Source of the DNA: Aquificaceae bacterium
GTDB lineage: Bacteria; Aquificota; Aquificia; Aquificales; Aquificaceae
Length of the DNA stretch: 18,509 nucleotides
Direction: 5' to 3'
NCBI GenBank assembly: GCA_015487835.1
Contig: WFOY01000239.1
Coordinates: forward strand, 1-18,509
Shown: piece by piece, positions 9,011 through 16,663 of the stretch
Numbering within the stretch: the stretch's first letter is position 1
How the letters are laid out: each line of letters opens with the position of its first letter
Program-made: the position numbers and the translations under genes
Notes under the pieces: generated by a model
Told to the model about the DNA's origin: nothing
The model's database searches: none
The model's input: only the letters and a program-made list of their open reading frames with translations

Positions 9011-11005
9011 ATGAGGGTAGAGGAGAAGAAATTTGAACTCGTGACCTCCCTGAAGCCAGCCGGGGACCAGCCGAGGGCCATAGAGGACCTCCTTGAGAAC
9101 CTCGAGAAGGGGGTGAGGGAACAGGTCCTTCTTGGTGTAACCGGTTCAGGGAAGACTTTCTCCTTAGCCCACGTCATAGCCAAGTGGGGGAGGCCCACCC
9201 TCGTGGTGGTCCACAACAAGATCCTGGCAGCCCAGCTTTACAGGGAGTTCAAGGAGCTCTTCCCCAACAACGCCGTCGAGTACTTCGTCTCCTACTACGA
9301 CTATTACCAGCCCGAGGCTTACATACCCGAAAAGGATCTGTACATAGAGAAGGACGCGAGCATCAACGAGACCCTCGAAAGGTACAGGCACTCCACAACC
9401 ATATCGGTCCTCCAGAGGAGGGACGTGATAGTGGTCGCCTCAGTCTCCTGCATATACGGCCTTGGGTCTCCAGAACACTACGAGAGCCTGAAGGTGAGGA
9501 TCGTGAAGGGCTCAAGGCTTAGCATAACCAAGGTGATAAGGAAGCTCGTGGAGATGGGTTACGAGAGGAACGACTACGCCTACAGGAGGGCGACCTTCTC
9601 GGTTAGGGGGGACGCGGTGGAGATAGTTCCCTCCAGCTCGGAGGACTTCCTCGTCAGGGTGGAGCTCTGGGACGAGGAGGTGGAGAGGATTGTCCTGATG
9701 GACATAGTGAACAGGCACGTCATAGAGGAGGTGGAGGAGTTCACCTTCTTCCCAGCCTCCCACTACGTAGCCCCCAGGCCAACCGTAGAGAAGGCCTTAG
9801 AGGAGATAGAGAGAGATCTGAAGGAGAGGGTCGAGTGGTTCAGAAAACAGGGCAGGAACGTGGAGGCCCAGAGACTTTACCAGAGAACTATGCACGACAT
9901 AGAGATGATAAGGGAGATAGGGCACTGTAAGGGGATAGAGAACTACTCGAGGTACTTCGACGGAAGAGAACCTGGAGAACCACCCTTCACCCTGCTGGAC
10001 TACTTCCCCGAGGACTTCCTCCTGATAATAGACGAGTCCCACATGACCGTTCCTCAGCTGAGGGCCATGTACAACGGGGACAGGTCGAGGAAGGAGAAGC
10101 TGGTCGAGTACGGCTGGAGGCTCCCCTCGGCCCTGGACAACAGACCCCTGAAGTTCGAGGAGTTCTTGGAGAGGATAAACCAGGTCATATACGTCTCCGC
10201 CACTCCAGGCGAGTGGGAGCTGAAGAGGTCAGGTGGCAAGGTCGTCGAGCAGATAGCGAGACCAACAGGACTCCTCGATCCGGAGGTGGAGGTGAGGCCC
10301 ACCAGGAACCAGATAGAGGACCTCATAAAGGAGATAAGGGAGAGGAAGAGGAGGAACGAAAGGGCCATAGTGCTGACGACCACGAAGAGGCTCGCCGAGG
10401 AGGTTTCCGACTACCTCTTAGAGAGGGGTATAAAGGCCAAGTACATGCACTCGGACCTCGACGCTATAGAGAGGGCTAAGATAGTTAAGGAGCTTAGAGA
10501 GGGCACGATCGACGTTGTGGTGGGCGTGAACCTCCTGAGGGAGGGCCTCGACCTCCCGGAGGTGTCTCTCGTGGCCATACTCGAGGCGGACAAGGAGGGC
10601 TTCCTAAGGAGCTACACCTCCCTTATACAGACCATAGGTAGGGCTGCGAGGAACGAGAACGGGAAGGCGATCCTCTACGCGGACAGGATAACTGAGTCTA
10701 TAAGGAGGGCGATCGAGGAGACTGAGAGAAGACGCGAGATCCAGAGGAGGCACAACGAGGCCCACGGTATAAAACCGAGGAGCATAAAGAAGCCCGTTAA
10801 GGACCTCCTCGCCATAGAGGACCTGGACTACGTCAAGCTACCGACCACGATACCGGGGGATATAAGATCGGAGGAGGACCTGATAAAGAAGATAGACAGG
10901 CTGGAGAGGGAGATGTGGGAGGCGGCGAAGAGGTGGGAGTTCGAGAAGGCTGCCAAGCTGAGGGACCAGATAAAGGAACTCAGGAAGCTGATAAACCTAA
11001 ACTGA
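9011..11005 (+). CDS. uvrB: excinuclease ABC subunit B (UvrB)
   Basis: UvrB is the damage-verifying helicase of nucleotide excision repair. It loads with UvrA and recruits UvrC. The protein is full length (664 residues). It shows Walker A GVTGSGKT (42-49), the tyrosine-rich beta-hairpin [13 protein letters not shown] (94-106) that clamps DNA, DEAD-type box DESHMT (341-346), [23 protein letters not shown] and QTIGRAARN helicase motifs. A C-terminal UVR domain ([20 protein letters not shown]) binds UvrC. The ATG at 9011 follows the hyuA stop by 7 nt with no clear Shine-Dalgarno. It is the last gene of the plus-strand run and ends in a hairpin. No uvrA or uvrC is in the window. Confidence 0.98.
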   Translation: MRVEEKKFELVTSLKPAGDQPRAIEDLLENLEKGVREQVLLGVTGSGKTFSLAHVIAKWGRPTLVVVHNKILAAQLYREFKELFPNNAVEYFVSYYDYYQPEAYIPEKDLYIEKDASINETLERYRHSTTISVLQRRDVIVVASVSCIYGLGSPEHYESLKVRIVKGSRLSITKVIRKLVEMGYERNDYAYRRATFSVRGDAVEIVPSSSEDFLVRVELWDEEVERIVLMDIVNRHVIEEVEEFTFFPASHYVAPRPTVEKALEEIERDLKERVEWFRKQGRNVEAQRLYQRTMHDIEMIREIGHCKGIENYSRYFDGREPGEPPFTLLDYFPEDFLLIIDESHMTVPQLRAMYNGDRSRKEKLVEYGWRLPSALDNRPLKFEEFLERINQVIYVSATPGEWELKRSGGKVVEQIARPTGLLDPEVEVRPTRNQIEDLIKEIRERKRRNERAIVLTTTKRLAEEVSDYLLERGIKAKYMHSDLDAIERAKIVKELREGTIDVVVGVNLLREGLDLPEVSLVAILEADKEGFLRSYTSLIQTIGRAARNENGKAILYADRITESIRRAIEETERRREIQRRHNEAHGIKPRSIKKPVKDLLAIEDLDYVKLPTTIPGDIRSEEDLIKKIDRLEREMWEAAKRWEFEKAAKLRDQIKELRKLINLN

Positions 11006-11027
11006 GATATTCACTCGGTGAATATCT
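11005..11027. terminator. bidirectional hairpin between uvrB and NIL gene
   Basis: A perfect 10-bp inverted repeat, AGATATTCAC (11005-11014) and GTGAATATCT (11018-11027), has a 3-nt TCG loop. It includes the last base of the uvrB stop and covers the stop and last codons of the convergent NIL gene. Symmetric position at converging 3' ends suggests a two-way transcript end. The stem is AT-rich and has no T-run after it, so it may protect 3' ends rather than terminate intrinsically. Confidence 0.6.
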
Positions 11028-11253
11028 GGCCCTCTATGGGCTGGACGGTCACACCCCTCTCCTCTATGAACTTTATGGCTCTCTCTATCTCCTCCGGATC
11101 TCCGTCGATCTCCACGGTGAGCATCCCCGTGTCCTGGGTGACCTTGGCCGTCCTTATGTTCAGGACAACGTCGAAGTTCTTGCAGACCATACAGATTATC
11201 GGCTCCTTTACCAGGTTCTCAGGGTAGATTAGCTGGAGCCTTACCATGTTCAT
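11011..11253 (-). CDS. stand-alone NIL-domain protein
   Basis: The 80 residues are a small ferredoxin-like-fold NIL domain (RLQLIYPENLVKEPII, then FDVVLNIRTAKVTQDTG, then IEERGVTVQPIEG). The same domain closes the methionine transporter ATPase MetN, where it binds methionine, and is also found fused to ferredoxins. Here it stands alone. A CMVC (C21, C24) lies just after the first strand, where other NIL domains as I recall them have no cysteine pair. The start could be the ATG at 11253 or the ATG two codons later (11247). A TATAAT on the minus strand (11269-11264) lies 10 nt before 11253, with no Shine-Dalgarno between. No metN, metI or metQ gene is adjacent. The role is unknown. Confidence 0.82.
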   Translation of the reverse strand: MNMVRLQLIYPENLVKEPIICMVCKNFDVVLNIRTAKVTQDTGMLTVEIDGDPEEIERAIKFIEERGVTVQPIEGQIFTE

Positions 11254-11286
11254 GGTGGATAAGATTATAACGCTATAATACCTCGC
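11254..11286. promoter_or_regulatory. 33-bp divergent promoter, NIL gene/epimerase
   Basis: On the plus strand a perfect TATAAT (11274-11279) ends 7 nt before the epimerase ATG at 11287. On the minus strand TATAAT (11269-11264) ends 10 nt before the NIL ATG at 11253. The boxes sit back to back 4 bp apart. No Shine-Dalgarno or clear -35 is visible for either gene. Confidence 0.7.
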
Positions 11287-12255
11287 ATGAGGATCCTGGT
11301 AACGGGGTGTGCGGGGTTCATAGGTTGGAAGGTGTGTGAGCTGTTGCTTTCAAGAGGATACGAGGTGGTTGGGGTGGACAACCTCAACGACTACTACGAT
11401 GTGAGACTCAAGGAGTGGAGGTTAAGAAGACTTTTGGACTTTGGGGGTTTCTCGTTCCACAGATTAGATGTGGAGGACTACGAGGCCCTGAAGGAGGTCT
11501 TCAGAAAGCACGAGTTTGCGGCCGTCATAAACGAGGCTGCAAGGGCCGGGGTCAGGTACTCCCTTAAGGACCCCTGGGTCTACATGAGGACGAACGCCTA
11601 CGGGACCCTAAACCTGCTTGAGCTAATGAAGGACTATGGTGTGAGGAAGTTCATCTTAGCCTCCACCTCCTCCCTCTACGCTGGTCAGCCGATGCCCTTC
11701 AGGGAGGATCTACCCGTGAACACACCCATATCACCCTATGCCGCCTCCAAGAAGGCTGCCGAGGTCACATCCTACACCTACCACCACCTCTACGGTATAG
11801 ATGTTACCGTCCTCAGGTACTTCACCGTTTACGGCCCCGCCGGGAGACCGGACATGAGCGTCTTCAGGTTTATCTACTGGACCCTGAAGGGAGAACCCTT
11901 GGAGGTCTTCGGGGACGGGACCCAGAGCAGAGACTTCACCTACGTGGACGATATTGCCGAGGGCACGGTGAGATCCCTCGACCTAACGGGCTACGAGATA
12001 ATAAACCTGGGCGGGAACAGGCCTCACCGGATCGGGGAGATCATAGACATGGTAGGCAGGTTCTCGGGGAAAAGACCCCAGGTTGTAAACAGGGAGTTTC
12101 ACAGGGCGGATCTCAGATCCACCTGGGCTGACATAGAGAAGGCGAAGAGGCTGATCGGGTGGGAGCCGAAGGTGAGCTTGGAGGAAGGCATAAAGAGAAC
12201 TCTGGAGTGGTTCGAGGAGAACTGGGACTGGGTAAGGGATCTGGATATCAGGTGA
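11287..12255 (+). CDS. UDP-glucuronate 4-epimerase-like sugar-nucleotide epimerase (SDR family)
   Basis: The 322 residues form an extended short-chain dehydrogenase that binds NAD and inverts the C4 hydroxyl of a UDP-sugar. Evidence: GCAGFIG (7-13) Rossmann loop, Asp31 after the second strand (VDNLNDYYD), ASTSSLY at 125-131, and the catalytic YAASK with Tyr151 and Lys155. FTVYGPAGRPDM near 183-194 and the earlier NEAARAGVRYSLKDP resemble the UDP-glucuronate 4-epimerase branch more than GalE. The more common HLAAQAGVRYS is altered to INEAARAGVRYS. A GalE-like or UDP-GlcNAc substrate remains possible. The product would feed cell-surface polysaccharide. It is a single-gene unit and overlaps the convergent tetR by 8 bp. 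Confidence 0.87.
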   Translation: MRILVTGCAGFIGWKVCELLLSRGYEVVGVDNLNDYYDVRLKEWRLRRLLDFGGFSFHRLDVEDYEALKEVFRKHEFAAVINEAARAGVRYSLKDPWVYMRTNAYGTLNLLELMKDYGVRKFILASTSSLYAGQPMPFREDLPVNTPISPYAASKKAAEVTSYTYHHLYGIDVTVLRYFTVYGPAGRPDMSVFRFIYWTLKGEPLEVFGDGTQSRDFTYVDDIAEGTVRSLDLTGYEIINLGGNRPHRIGEIIDMVGRFSGKRPQVVNREFHRADLRSTWADIEKAKRLIGWEPKVSLEEGIKRTLEWFEENWDWVRDLDIR

Positions 12256-12820
12256 CCGCCTTCAGTATGGCCCTCCTGATCTGGTCGAGTATATCCTCCT
12301 CCGAGGCTGTGGCGAGCCCCAGATCTTTGAGGATGAATATCCTGTCAACCGAACCTATGACTACGCTGAGGACCACCTCGGGGATGAGGTCGGTTTCTCC
12401 CCTTGCGTAGGCGTTCCTGAACATCTCCAGTATCCTTCTTCCGGGCAGATCTTCCTGGGGGACCTCCTCCCTAAGTATGTGGTAGACCGTCAGGTATCTG
12501 AACTCGTCCGGGTTCTCGAAGGCGTACCTCACCAGAACCTCGACCAGCTTTGAGACCTTGTCCCTGAAGGTTTTTTGTGGTAGGACCTCCCTCTGTATCC
12601 GTCTCCCCAGATCTTCGGTGATCCTCCTCGTGAGGTGGCGTATTATGTCCTCCTTGCTTGCGAAGTGTCTGTATATGGCCCCTTCCGTTATCCCCACCTC
12701 CCTGGCTATGTCCTTTATGGTTGTGCCCTTGAAGCCCTTTCGGGAGAAGAGCCTAACCGCTGCCCTCGCTATCCTCTCCTTTGTGTGTAACAGATCCAAA
12801 CTCTCTTCTCTCCCATTCAT
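12248..12820 (-). CDS. TetR-family regulator, last gene of the nir operon
   Basis: The 190-residue protein has a TetR N-terminal DNA-binding domain: helix-turn-helix at about 33-53 (TTIKDIAREVGITEGAIYRHF), then SKEDIIRHL. The C-terminal domain (about 70-190) is the variable ligand/dimer part and matches nothing I can name. The ATG at 12820 is backed by GGAGG 6 nt upstream. This makes the gene overlap the 3' end of nirDL by 68 bp in another frame, and it implies co-expression with heme d1 synthesis. No operator could be identified because the operon promoter lies outside the window. Its target may be the nir operon or another gene set. Confidence 0.9.
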   Translation of the reverse strand: MNGREESLDLLHTKERIARAAVRLFSRKGFKGTTIKDIAREVGITEGAIYRHFASKEDIIRHLTRRITEDLGRRIQREVLPQKTFRDKVSKLVEVLVRYAFENPDEFRYLTVYHILREEVPQEDLPGRRILEMFRNAYARGETDLIPEVVLSVVIGSVDRIFILKDLGLATASEEDILDQIRRAILKAVT

Positions 12821-13784
12821 AGAAGTCCTCCGAAAAGATCTTCACCCTCCTCTTCAGGAACTCCCTCCTGGAGAAGAGGATGACCCGGTCCTTCAGACCC
12901 AGGTGATCACCTACCTTCTCAACGAACCCCTCAACTTCCTCCTTGCTTCTCCCGTGGACCATAGAGAAGAGGTTGTAGTCCCACCCGTATCTCTCGTAAC
13001 AGTGGGACACACACCTGAAGCTGGAGAGGAACCTCCCCACCTCCTCCACCCTCTCCTCAGGCACCCTCCAGACGACCATACCGTTGGCCTTAAAACCGGC
13101 CTTTCTGTGTCTGAGTATTGCGGAGAACCTCCTCATTACTCCTTTCCTCTTTAGACCAGCAAGTACCCAAAGCAGGGTCTCTTCGTCCATATCCATACGT
13201 GAGGCTAAGAGGGCGAAGGGTCTCGGCACGAGGGGCAGGTCCTCCTGGGTGTTCCTTATGACCTCCTTCTCGAGGGGTGAGAGGTGGACAGGTCCCTCCT
13301 CAGGAGGGGGGGTTACCTCCTCCCTCTCGAACAATGACCTGAAGTTCAGCCTCACCCCTATCTTGAAGGTTCTTAAGGACCTCATGATCCTGAACTCTCT
13401 GACACCGGGCGTGGAGGCTAAGATCTCGACCGTATCCTCCAGCGTGAGCGTCCCGTCGGGAGGGACGGCGATCGTGAACCAGAGGTTGAAGGTGTGTTCC
13501 CTCTCGTAGTTGTGGCTGACTCCAGGGTGGGAGCTTACCCTCTCAGCCACCAGATCGAGACGGTCCGGATCGACCCTGAAGGCTACGAGTGCGGAGTCGT
13601 AGCCCGATCTCCTCGTATCGTATATGGGTGATATCTGCCTTATCACACCCTCCTCCTTGAGCTGCTGGAGGACTGTTAGCACCCTCCCCTCGCCGAGGCC
13701 TACCTTTTCAGCTAAGTATCTGAAGGGCTCAGAAACCAGAGGGAGGTCCTCCTGGACAGATCCGAGGACTTCACGTATCTGCAT
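12753..13784 (-). CDS. nirD: siroheme decarboxylase NirDL (fused two-domain)
   Basis: NirDL converts siroheme to 12,18-didecarboxysiroheme, the second committed stage of heme d1 synthesis. The 343 residues are two tandem Lrp/AsnC-like units of about 150 residues each. Repeat 1 has QEDLPLVSEPF at 11-21 and repeat 2 QEDLPLVPRPF at 180-190. The ligand-side motifs are SHNYERE (90-96, His91) and SHCYERY (260-266, His261), plus His97 next to the first. The H. thermophilus NirDL structure is reported to have two essential histidines, which I take to correspond to His91 and His261. In Pseudomonas the activity is spread over nirD, L, G and H; one fused gene does it here. A charged tail after about residue 324 is encoded where tetR overlaps. 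The ATG at 13784 overlaps nirE by 14 bp with a GGAGG upstream. Confidence 0.95.
   Translation of the reverse strand: MQIREVLGSVQEDLPLVSEPFRYLAEKVGLGEGRVLTVLQQLKEEGVIRQISPIYDTRRSGYDSALVAFRVDPDRLDLVAERVSSHPGVSHNYEREHTFNLWFTIAVPPDGTLTLEDTVEILASTPGVREFRIMRSLRTFKIGVRLNFRSLFEREEVTPPPEEGPVHLSPLEKEVIRNTQEDLPLVPRPFALLASRMDMDEETLLWVLAGLKRKGVMRRFSAILRHRKAGFKANGMVVWRVPEERVEEVGRFLSSFRCVSHCYERYGWDYNLFSMVHGRSKEEVEGFVEKVGDHLGLKDRVILFSRREFLKRRVKIFSEDFYEWERREFGSVTHKGEDSEGSG
12827..12831 (-). promoter_or_regulatory. Shine-Dalgarno for tetR, inside nirDL
   Basis: GGAGG on the minus strand, 6 nt before the ATG at 12820, supports the long overlap with nirDL rather than a later start. Confidence 0.75.
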
Positions 13785-14541
13785 TGTGTATTCCCTCCAG
13801 GGTGATCAGGTTCTCGAGGAAGTCCCTCACGTACCTGTGGATCTCCACCACCTTGCCGACCACGAAGACAGCTGGAGGGTGGACCTCCGGTGGGTTCTCG
13901 GAGACCTCCCTGAGCGTTGAGATCACTATCCTCTGGTCCTCAGTCGTGCCCCTCTCTATGAAGGCAACGGGATCGTTTGGATCTCTTCCCGCCTCTATGA
14001 GTTCCCTCGCTATCCTCTGCCTGTTCTTAACGCCCATGAGAATTACCAGTGTGTCCACGTCCTTGAAGGACCTCCAGTTCACACGTCTCTCCTTATTGGG
14101 AGCCTCATGACCTGTGACCACGGCGAAGGAGGAGGACAGACCTCTCATGGTGAGGGGTATGCCCGCGTACGCTGGGACCGAGTAGAAGGAGCTGATCCCG
14201 GGCACCACCTCGAAGGGTATGCCGTTCTTGGCTAAGAAGACCGCCTCCTCCCCACCCCTTCCGAATATGAAGGGATCCCCGCCCTTCAGCCTGACCACCT
14301 TCTCGTAGATCGTGGCGTAGTACAGGAGGAGCCTGTTTATCTCCTCCTGGGGTATGGTGTGCTTCCCGTCCTCCTTGCCCACGTAAACGTGCAGGCATCC
14401 CGGTTTCGTGAGGGACAGGACATCGTTGCTGACAAGCCTATCGTAGAGGACAACGTCAGCCTCCCTCAGGATCCTCGCAGCCTTCAGGGTCAGGAGATCT
14501 GGGTCCCCAGGACCAGATCCCACGATATAGACCTTTCCCAT
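13771..14541 (-). CDS. nirE: uroporphyrinogen-III C-methyltransferase (NirE/CobA)
   Basis: This SAM-dependent enzyme methylates uroporphyrinogen III at C2 and C7 to precorrin-2, the branch point to siroheme and heme d1. The 256 residues carry all SUMT marks: VYIVGSGPGDPDLLTLKA (4-21), YDRLVS near 33-38, GKEDGKHTIPQEEIN (55-69), RLKGGDPFIFGRGGEE (83-98), VVPGISSFYSVPAYAGIPLT (112-131), and VTGHE. It is a single-domain enzyme with no CysG-type dehydrogenase/ferrochelatase part, so siroheme must be completed by a protein encoded elsewhere. Its place between nirF and nirDL supports naming it nirE. The start at 14541 lies 3 nt after the nirF stop; its Shine-Dalgarno AGGAGG is formed by the last nirF codons. 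Confidence 0.95.
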   Translation of the reverse strand: MGKVYIVGSGPGDPDLLTLKAARILREADVVLYDRLVSNDVLSLTKPGCLHVYVGKEDGKHTIPQEEINRLLLYYATIYEKVVRLKGGDPFIFGRGGEEAVFLAKNGIPFEVVPGISSFYSVPAYAGIPLTMRGLSSSFAVVTGHEAPNKERRVNWRSFKDVDTLVILMGVKNRQRIARELIEAGRDPNDPVAFIERGTTEDQRIVISTLREVSENPPEVHPPAVFVVGKVVEIHRYVRDFLENLITLEGIHNADT

Positions 14542-14544
14542 CCT

Positions 14545-15579
14545 TTAACCTCCTATGAACAGGCCGGAGGGTGTCGGCACGGGTATCTCCTCCACCACCT
14601 TCAGGTCTGGGACGGTTACCTTCTTGACCTTGTTCTCGTAGTAAGAGGAGAGATAGAGGTGCTTCCCGTCGGGGGAGAACCTGAGGTGTATCACCCTCCT
14701 GCCGACCCTCCTCGATCCAACGACCCTTCCCTCCTTTCTCGATATCAGGGCTACGAAGTCTTCCTTGTCACCGCTGAAGTTCACAGCCACGTACCTACCG
14801 TCCGGGGAGAGGACCGCAAATACGGGAAGGCCTGGAACATCTACGGATCCCAGAACTTTCATGGATACGAGGTCAAGAACGTAAACCTTCCTCTCCCCGA
14901 CCGCAGGTATGTAGGCCTTCCCTTTCCATACGGCCCAAGTTCCAAAGTGGGGGACCTTAAGGACAGCCTCCTTGCCAGACCCCAGGGCTATCTCCCTGTA
15001 GGACATGGTCTTGAGGTCCAAGAGGCCCACCTTACCCCCTTTAAAGAAGCCGACCAGGTAGCGACCGTTTGCGATCAGGGCGTCGAAGGGCATGGGTGAT
15101 ACGGTGAACCTCTTCAAAAGCCTGCCCCCACAGGTCAGAACCCAGACCTCATCCCTGTCCATAAGGGAGAACACAAGAACTCCCTTCCAGCTCTTTATCC
15201 CCACGTTTCTGGATCCGGTCTGGATCTCCCTGAGGGGTTCGAGATCCTCGGAGAGGATAACCACCGTTTTGGGTTCGTAGTTGGCAACGGCGACCCTGTT
15301 TCCGCAGAAGGTAAGACCTATGGTGCTCGATCCTACCTTTATCCTCTTTAGGATCTTTTTTGTTTTTATATCTATAAGGGATAGGTAACCGTCCCTGCTT
15401 ACCAGGTACGCACGGCCATTCTTGAACTTCAGGGTGGCGTGGTTGAGGTCGCCCAGATCCTTTATCTCGGAGATGTGGTTACCCTCTATAACGGCCAGAG
15501 CACCCCTCTCCCGCTCCACCACCCAGATCTGCTGGGCGAAAACCATCCCAAAGACCAACAAAACTATCAGAGGTAACAT
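14545..15579 (-). CDS. nirF: heme d1 biosynthesis protein NirF
   Basis: NirF is a periplasmic beta-propeller-like protein needed late in heme d1 assembly. The ATG at 15579 gives 344 residues; the open frame extends upstream through nirJ, but that part is antisense-free shadow of nirJ in another frame. It starts with a hydrophobic signal sequence ending near VFAQQ, consistent with export. Typical NirF blocks are SPMPFDALIANGRY (161-174), KVPHFGTWAV (208-217, His211), LPVFAVLSPDGR (251-262), VIHLRFSPDG (296-305, His298) and the terminal TPSGLF. It is somewhat shorter than the roughly 390-400 residues usual for NirF. A GGAGG lies 7 nt upstream of the start, and the start overlaps nirJ by 13 bp. 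Confidence 0.93.
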   Translation of the reverse strand: MLPLIVLLVFGMVFAQQIWVVERERGALAVIEGNHISEIKDLGDLNHATLKFKNGRAYLVSRDGYLSLIDIKTKKILKRIKVGSSTIGLTFCGNRVAVANYEPKTVVILSEDLEPLREIQTGSRNVGIKSWKGVLVFSLMDRDEVWVLTCGGRLLKRFTVSPMPFDALIANGRYLVGFFKGGKVGLLDLKTMSYREIALGSGKEAVLKVPHFGTWAVWKGKAYIPAVGERKVYVLDLVSMKVLGSVDVPGLPVFAVLSPDGRYVAVNFSGDKEDFVALISRKEGRVVGSRRVGRRVIHLRFSPDGKHLYLSSYYENKVKKVTVPDLKVVEEIPVPTPSGLFIGG

Positions 15580-16655
15580 GCGGGGTCCTCCGCATCTATG
15601 CTTCCGTAGGTGACCAAAGCCCTCGCCCTGGAGTTCCCGTTGCACATATCCAGGTATGGGCAGGCTGAGCACCTGCCCGACACCCTCCTCGGCCTTTCCC
15701 TCAACCAGGAGAGGATCCCGTTGGACATCCATATGTCCTCCAGAGGCCTCTCCCTGATGTTGCCCAAGGTTATAGGGAAGAAGGGATCCGGCCTTACGTT
15801 CCCTCTGAAGTCTATGTTCATGAGCCTGACACCGGCCTGGTTGCCTCCCCACGCCTTGAGGATCATGAGGAGGTAGCTTGACCTGTCCGGGTACCTCTCG
15901 CTGAACTCTTTGTATAGGACTACCGCGTCGGCCTCGTTGTTGCCTGTTACGATCTCCGTATCTATGCCCCTCTCGATCCAATCGATGGCCGTTCTGATTA
16001 CGAACTCTACGGCTGCCCTGTAGTCCCTCCTATGGACACCGCTGATCCTCAGACCCCTGCCTGCGTAGACCAGGTGGGATATGTAGAACCTGGGTACTCC
16101 CATGATCCTGGCCAGCTTGAACACGAAGGGGAGGCTGTCCAAGGTCAGGGAGGTCAGGGTGAACCTGATGCCCGTCTTTATGCCTTCCGACATACAGATC
16201 TCTATGGCCCTGACCGCCTCTTCGAAGGAGGAGACCTTTCCCCTGAAGGCGTCGTGCACCTTGGGCGTCCCGTCCACGCTCACCCCAACGTAGTCAAAGC
16301 AGGAGGCTATGTCCCTCACGTTTTCCTTGGTGATGAGGATCCCGTTCGTGGAGAGGTAAGTTCTTATGCCCTTTGACCTCAAAAGGGCCGCTATGTCCAA
16401 GAGGTCGTCCCTGATCAGGGGCTCACCCCCAGAGAGGACAGCGAACCTCACACCGATCCTCTTCAGGGAGGGTATTAGGGAGAGGATCTCCTCCTTGGTC
16501 AGGTCCCCACCTGTGTCCAAGTTCGCCGAGGAGTAACAGTGCTTGCAGCTTAGGTTGCACCTGTTCGTCAGGTTCCAGATCAGGACCACACCCTCCATGG
16601 GTCTTGGTCTCGTCCCCTCAAGGGCGTGCCTCAAGAACTCGGTTACCCTAAGCAT
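15567..16655 (-). CDS. nirJ: radical-SAM heme d1 synthase component NirJ
   Basis: NirJ removes the two propionate side chains of didecarboxysiroheme by radical chemistry. The 362 residues open with the SAM cluster motif CNLSCKHC (Cys33, Cys37, Cys40). The SAM-binding VLSGGEPL is near residues 73-80. The C-terminus holds Cys329, Cys332, Cys338 and Cys360 (spacing CX2CX5CX21C), the second iron-sulfur site expected in NirJ and other SPASM/twitch proteins. Length and context fit NirJ rather than the related AhbC/AhbD heme-synthesis enzymes. The start lies 8 nt after the NirN-like stop, with GAGGT upstream. It acts in the cytoplasm, unlike its two neighbours. Confidence 0.95.
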   Translation of the reverse strand: MLRVTEFLRHALEGTRPRPMEGVVLIWNLTNRCNLSCKHCYSSANLDTGGDLTKEEILSLIPSLKRIGVRFAVLSGGEPLIRDDLLDIAALLRSKGIRTYLSTNGILITKENVRDIASCFDYVGVSVDGTPKVHDAFRGKVSSFEEAVRAIEICMSEGIKTGIRFTLTSLTLDSLPFVFKLARIMGVPRFYISHLVYAGRGLRISGVHRRDYRAAVEFVIRTAIDWIERGIDTEIVTGNNEADAVVLYKEFSERYPDRSSYLLMILKAWGGNQAGVRLMNIDFRGNVRPDPFFPITLGNIRERPLEDIWMSNGILSWLRERPRRVSGRCSACPYLDMCNGNSRARALVTYGSIDAEDPACYL

Positions 16656-16663
16656 GGTAACTA

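Noticed and set aside
14359..15099. 246-residue plus-strand frame opposite nirE/nirF
   Set aside because: Antisense shadow of two recognised heme d1 genes, with no start signal.
14545..15981. A 478-residue reading of the nirF frame starting at 15981
   Set aside because: The extra N-terminal part lies wholly inside nirJ in another frame and has low-complexity Arg/Gly/Gln composition. The ATG at 15579 with GGAGG and a signal peptide is the better start.
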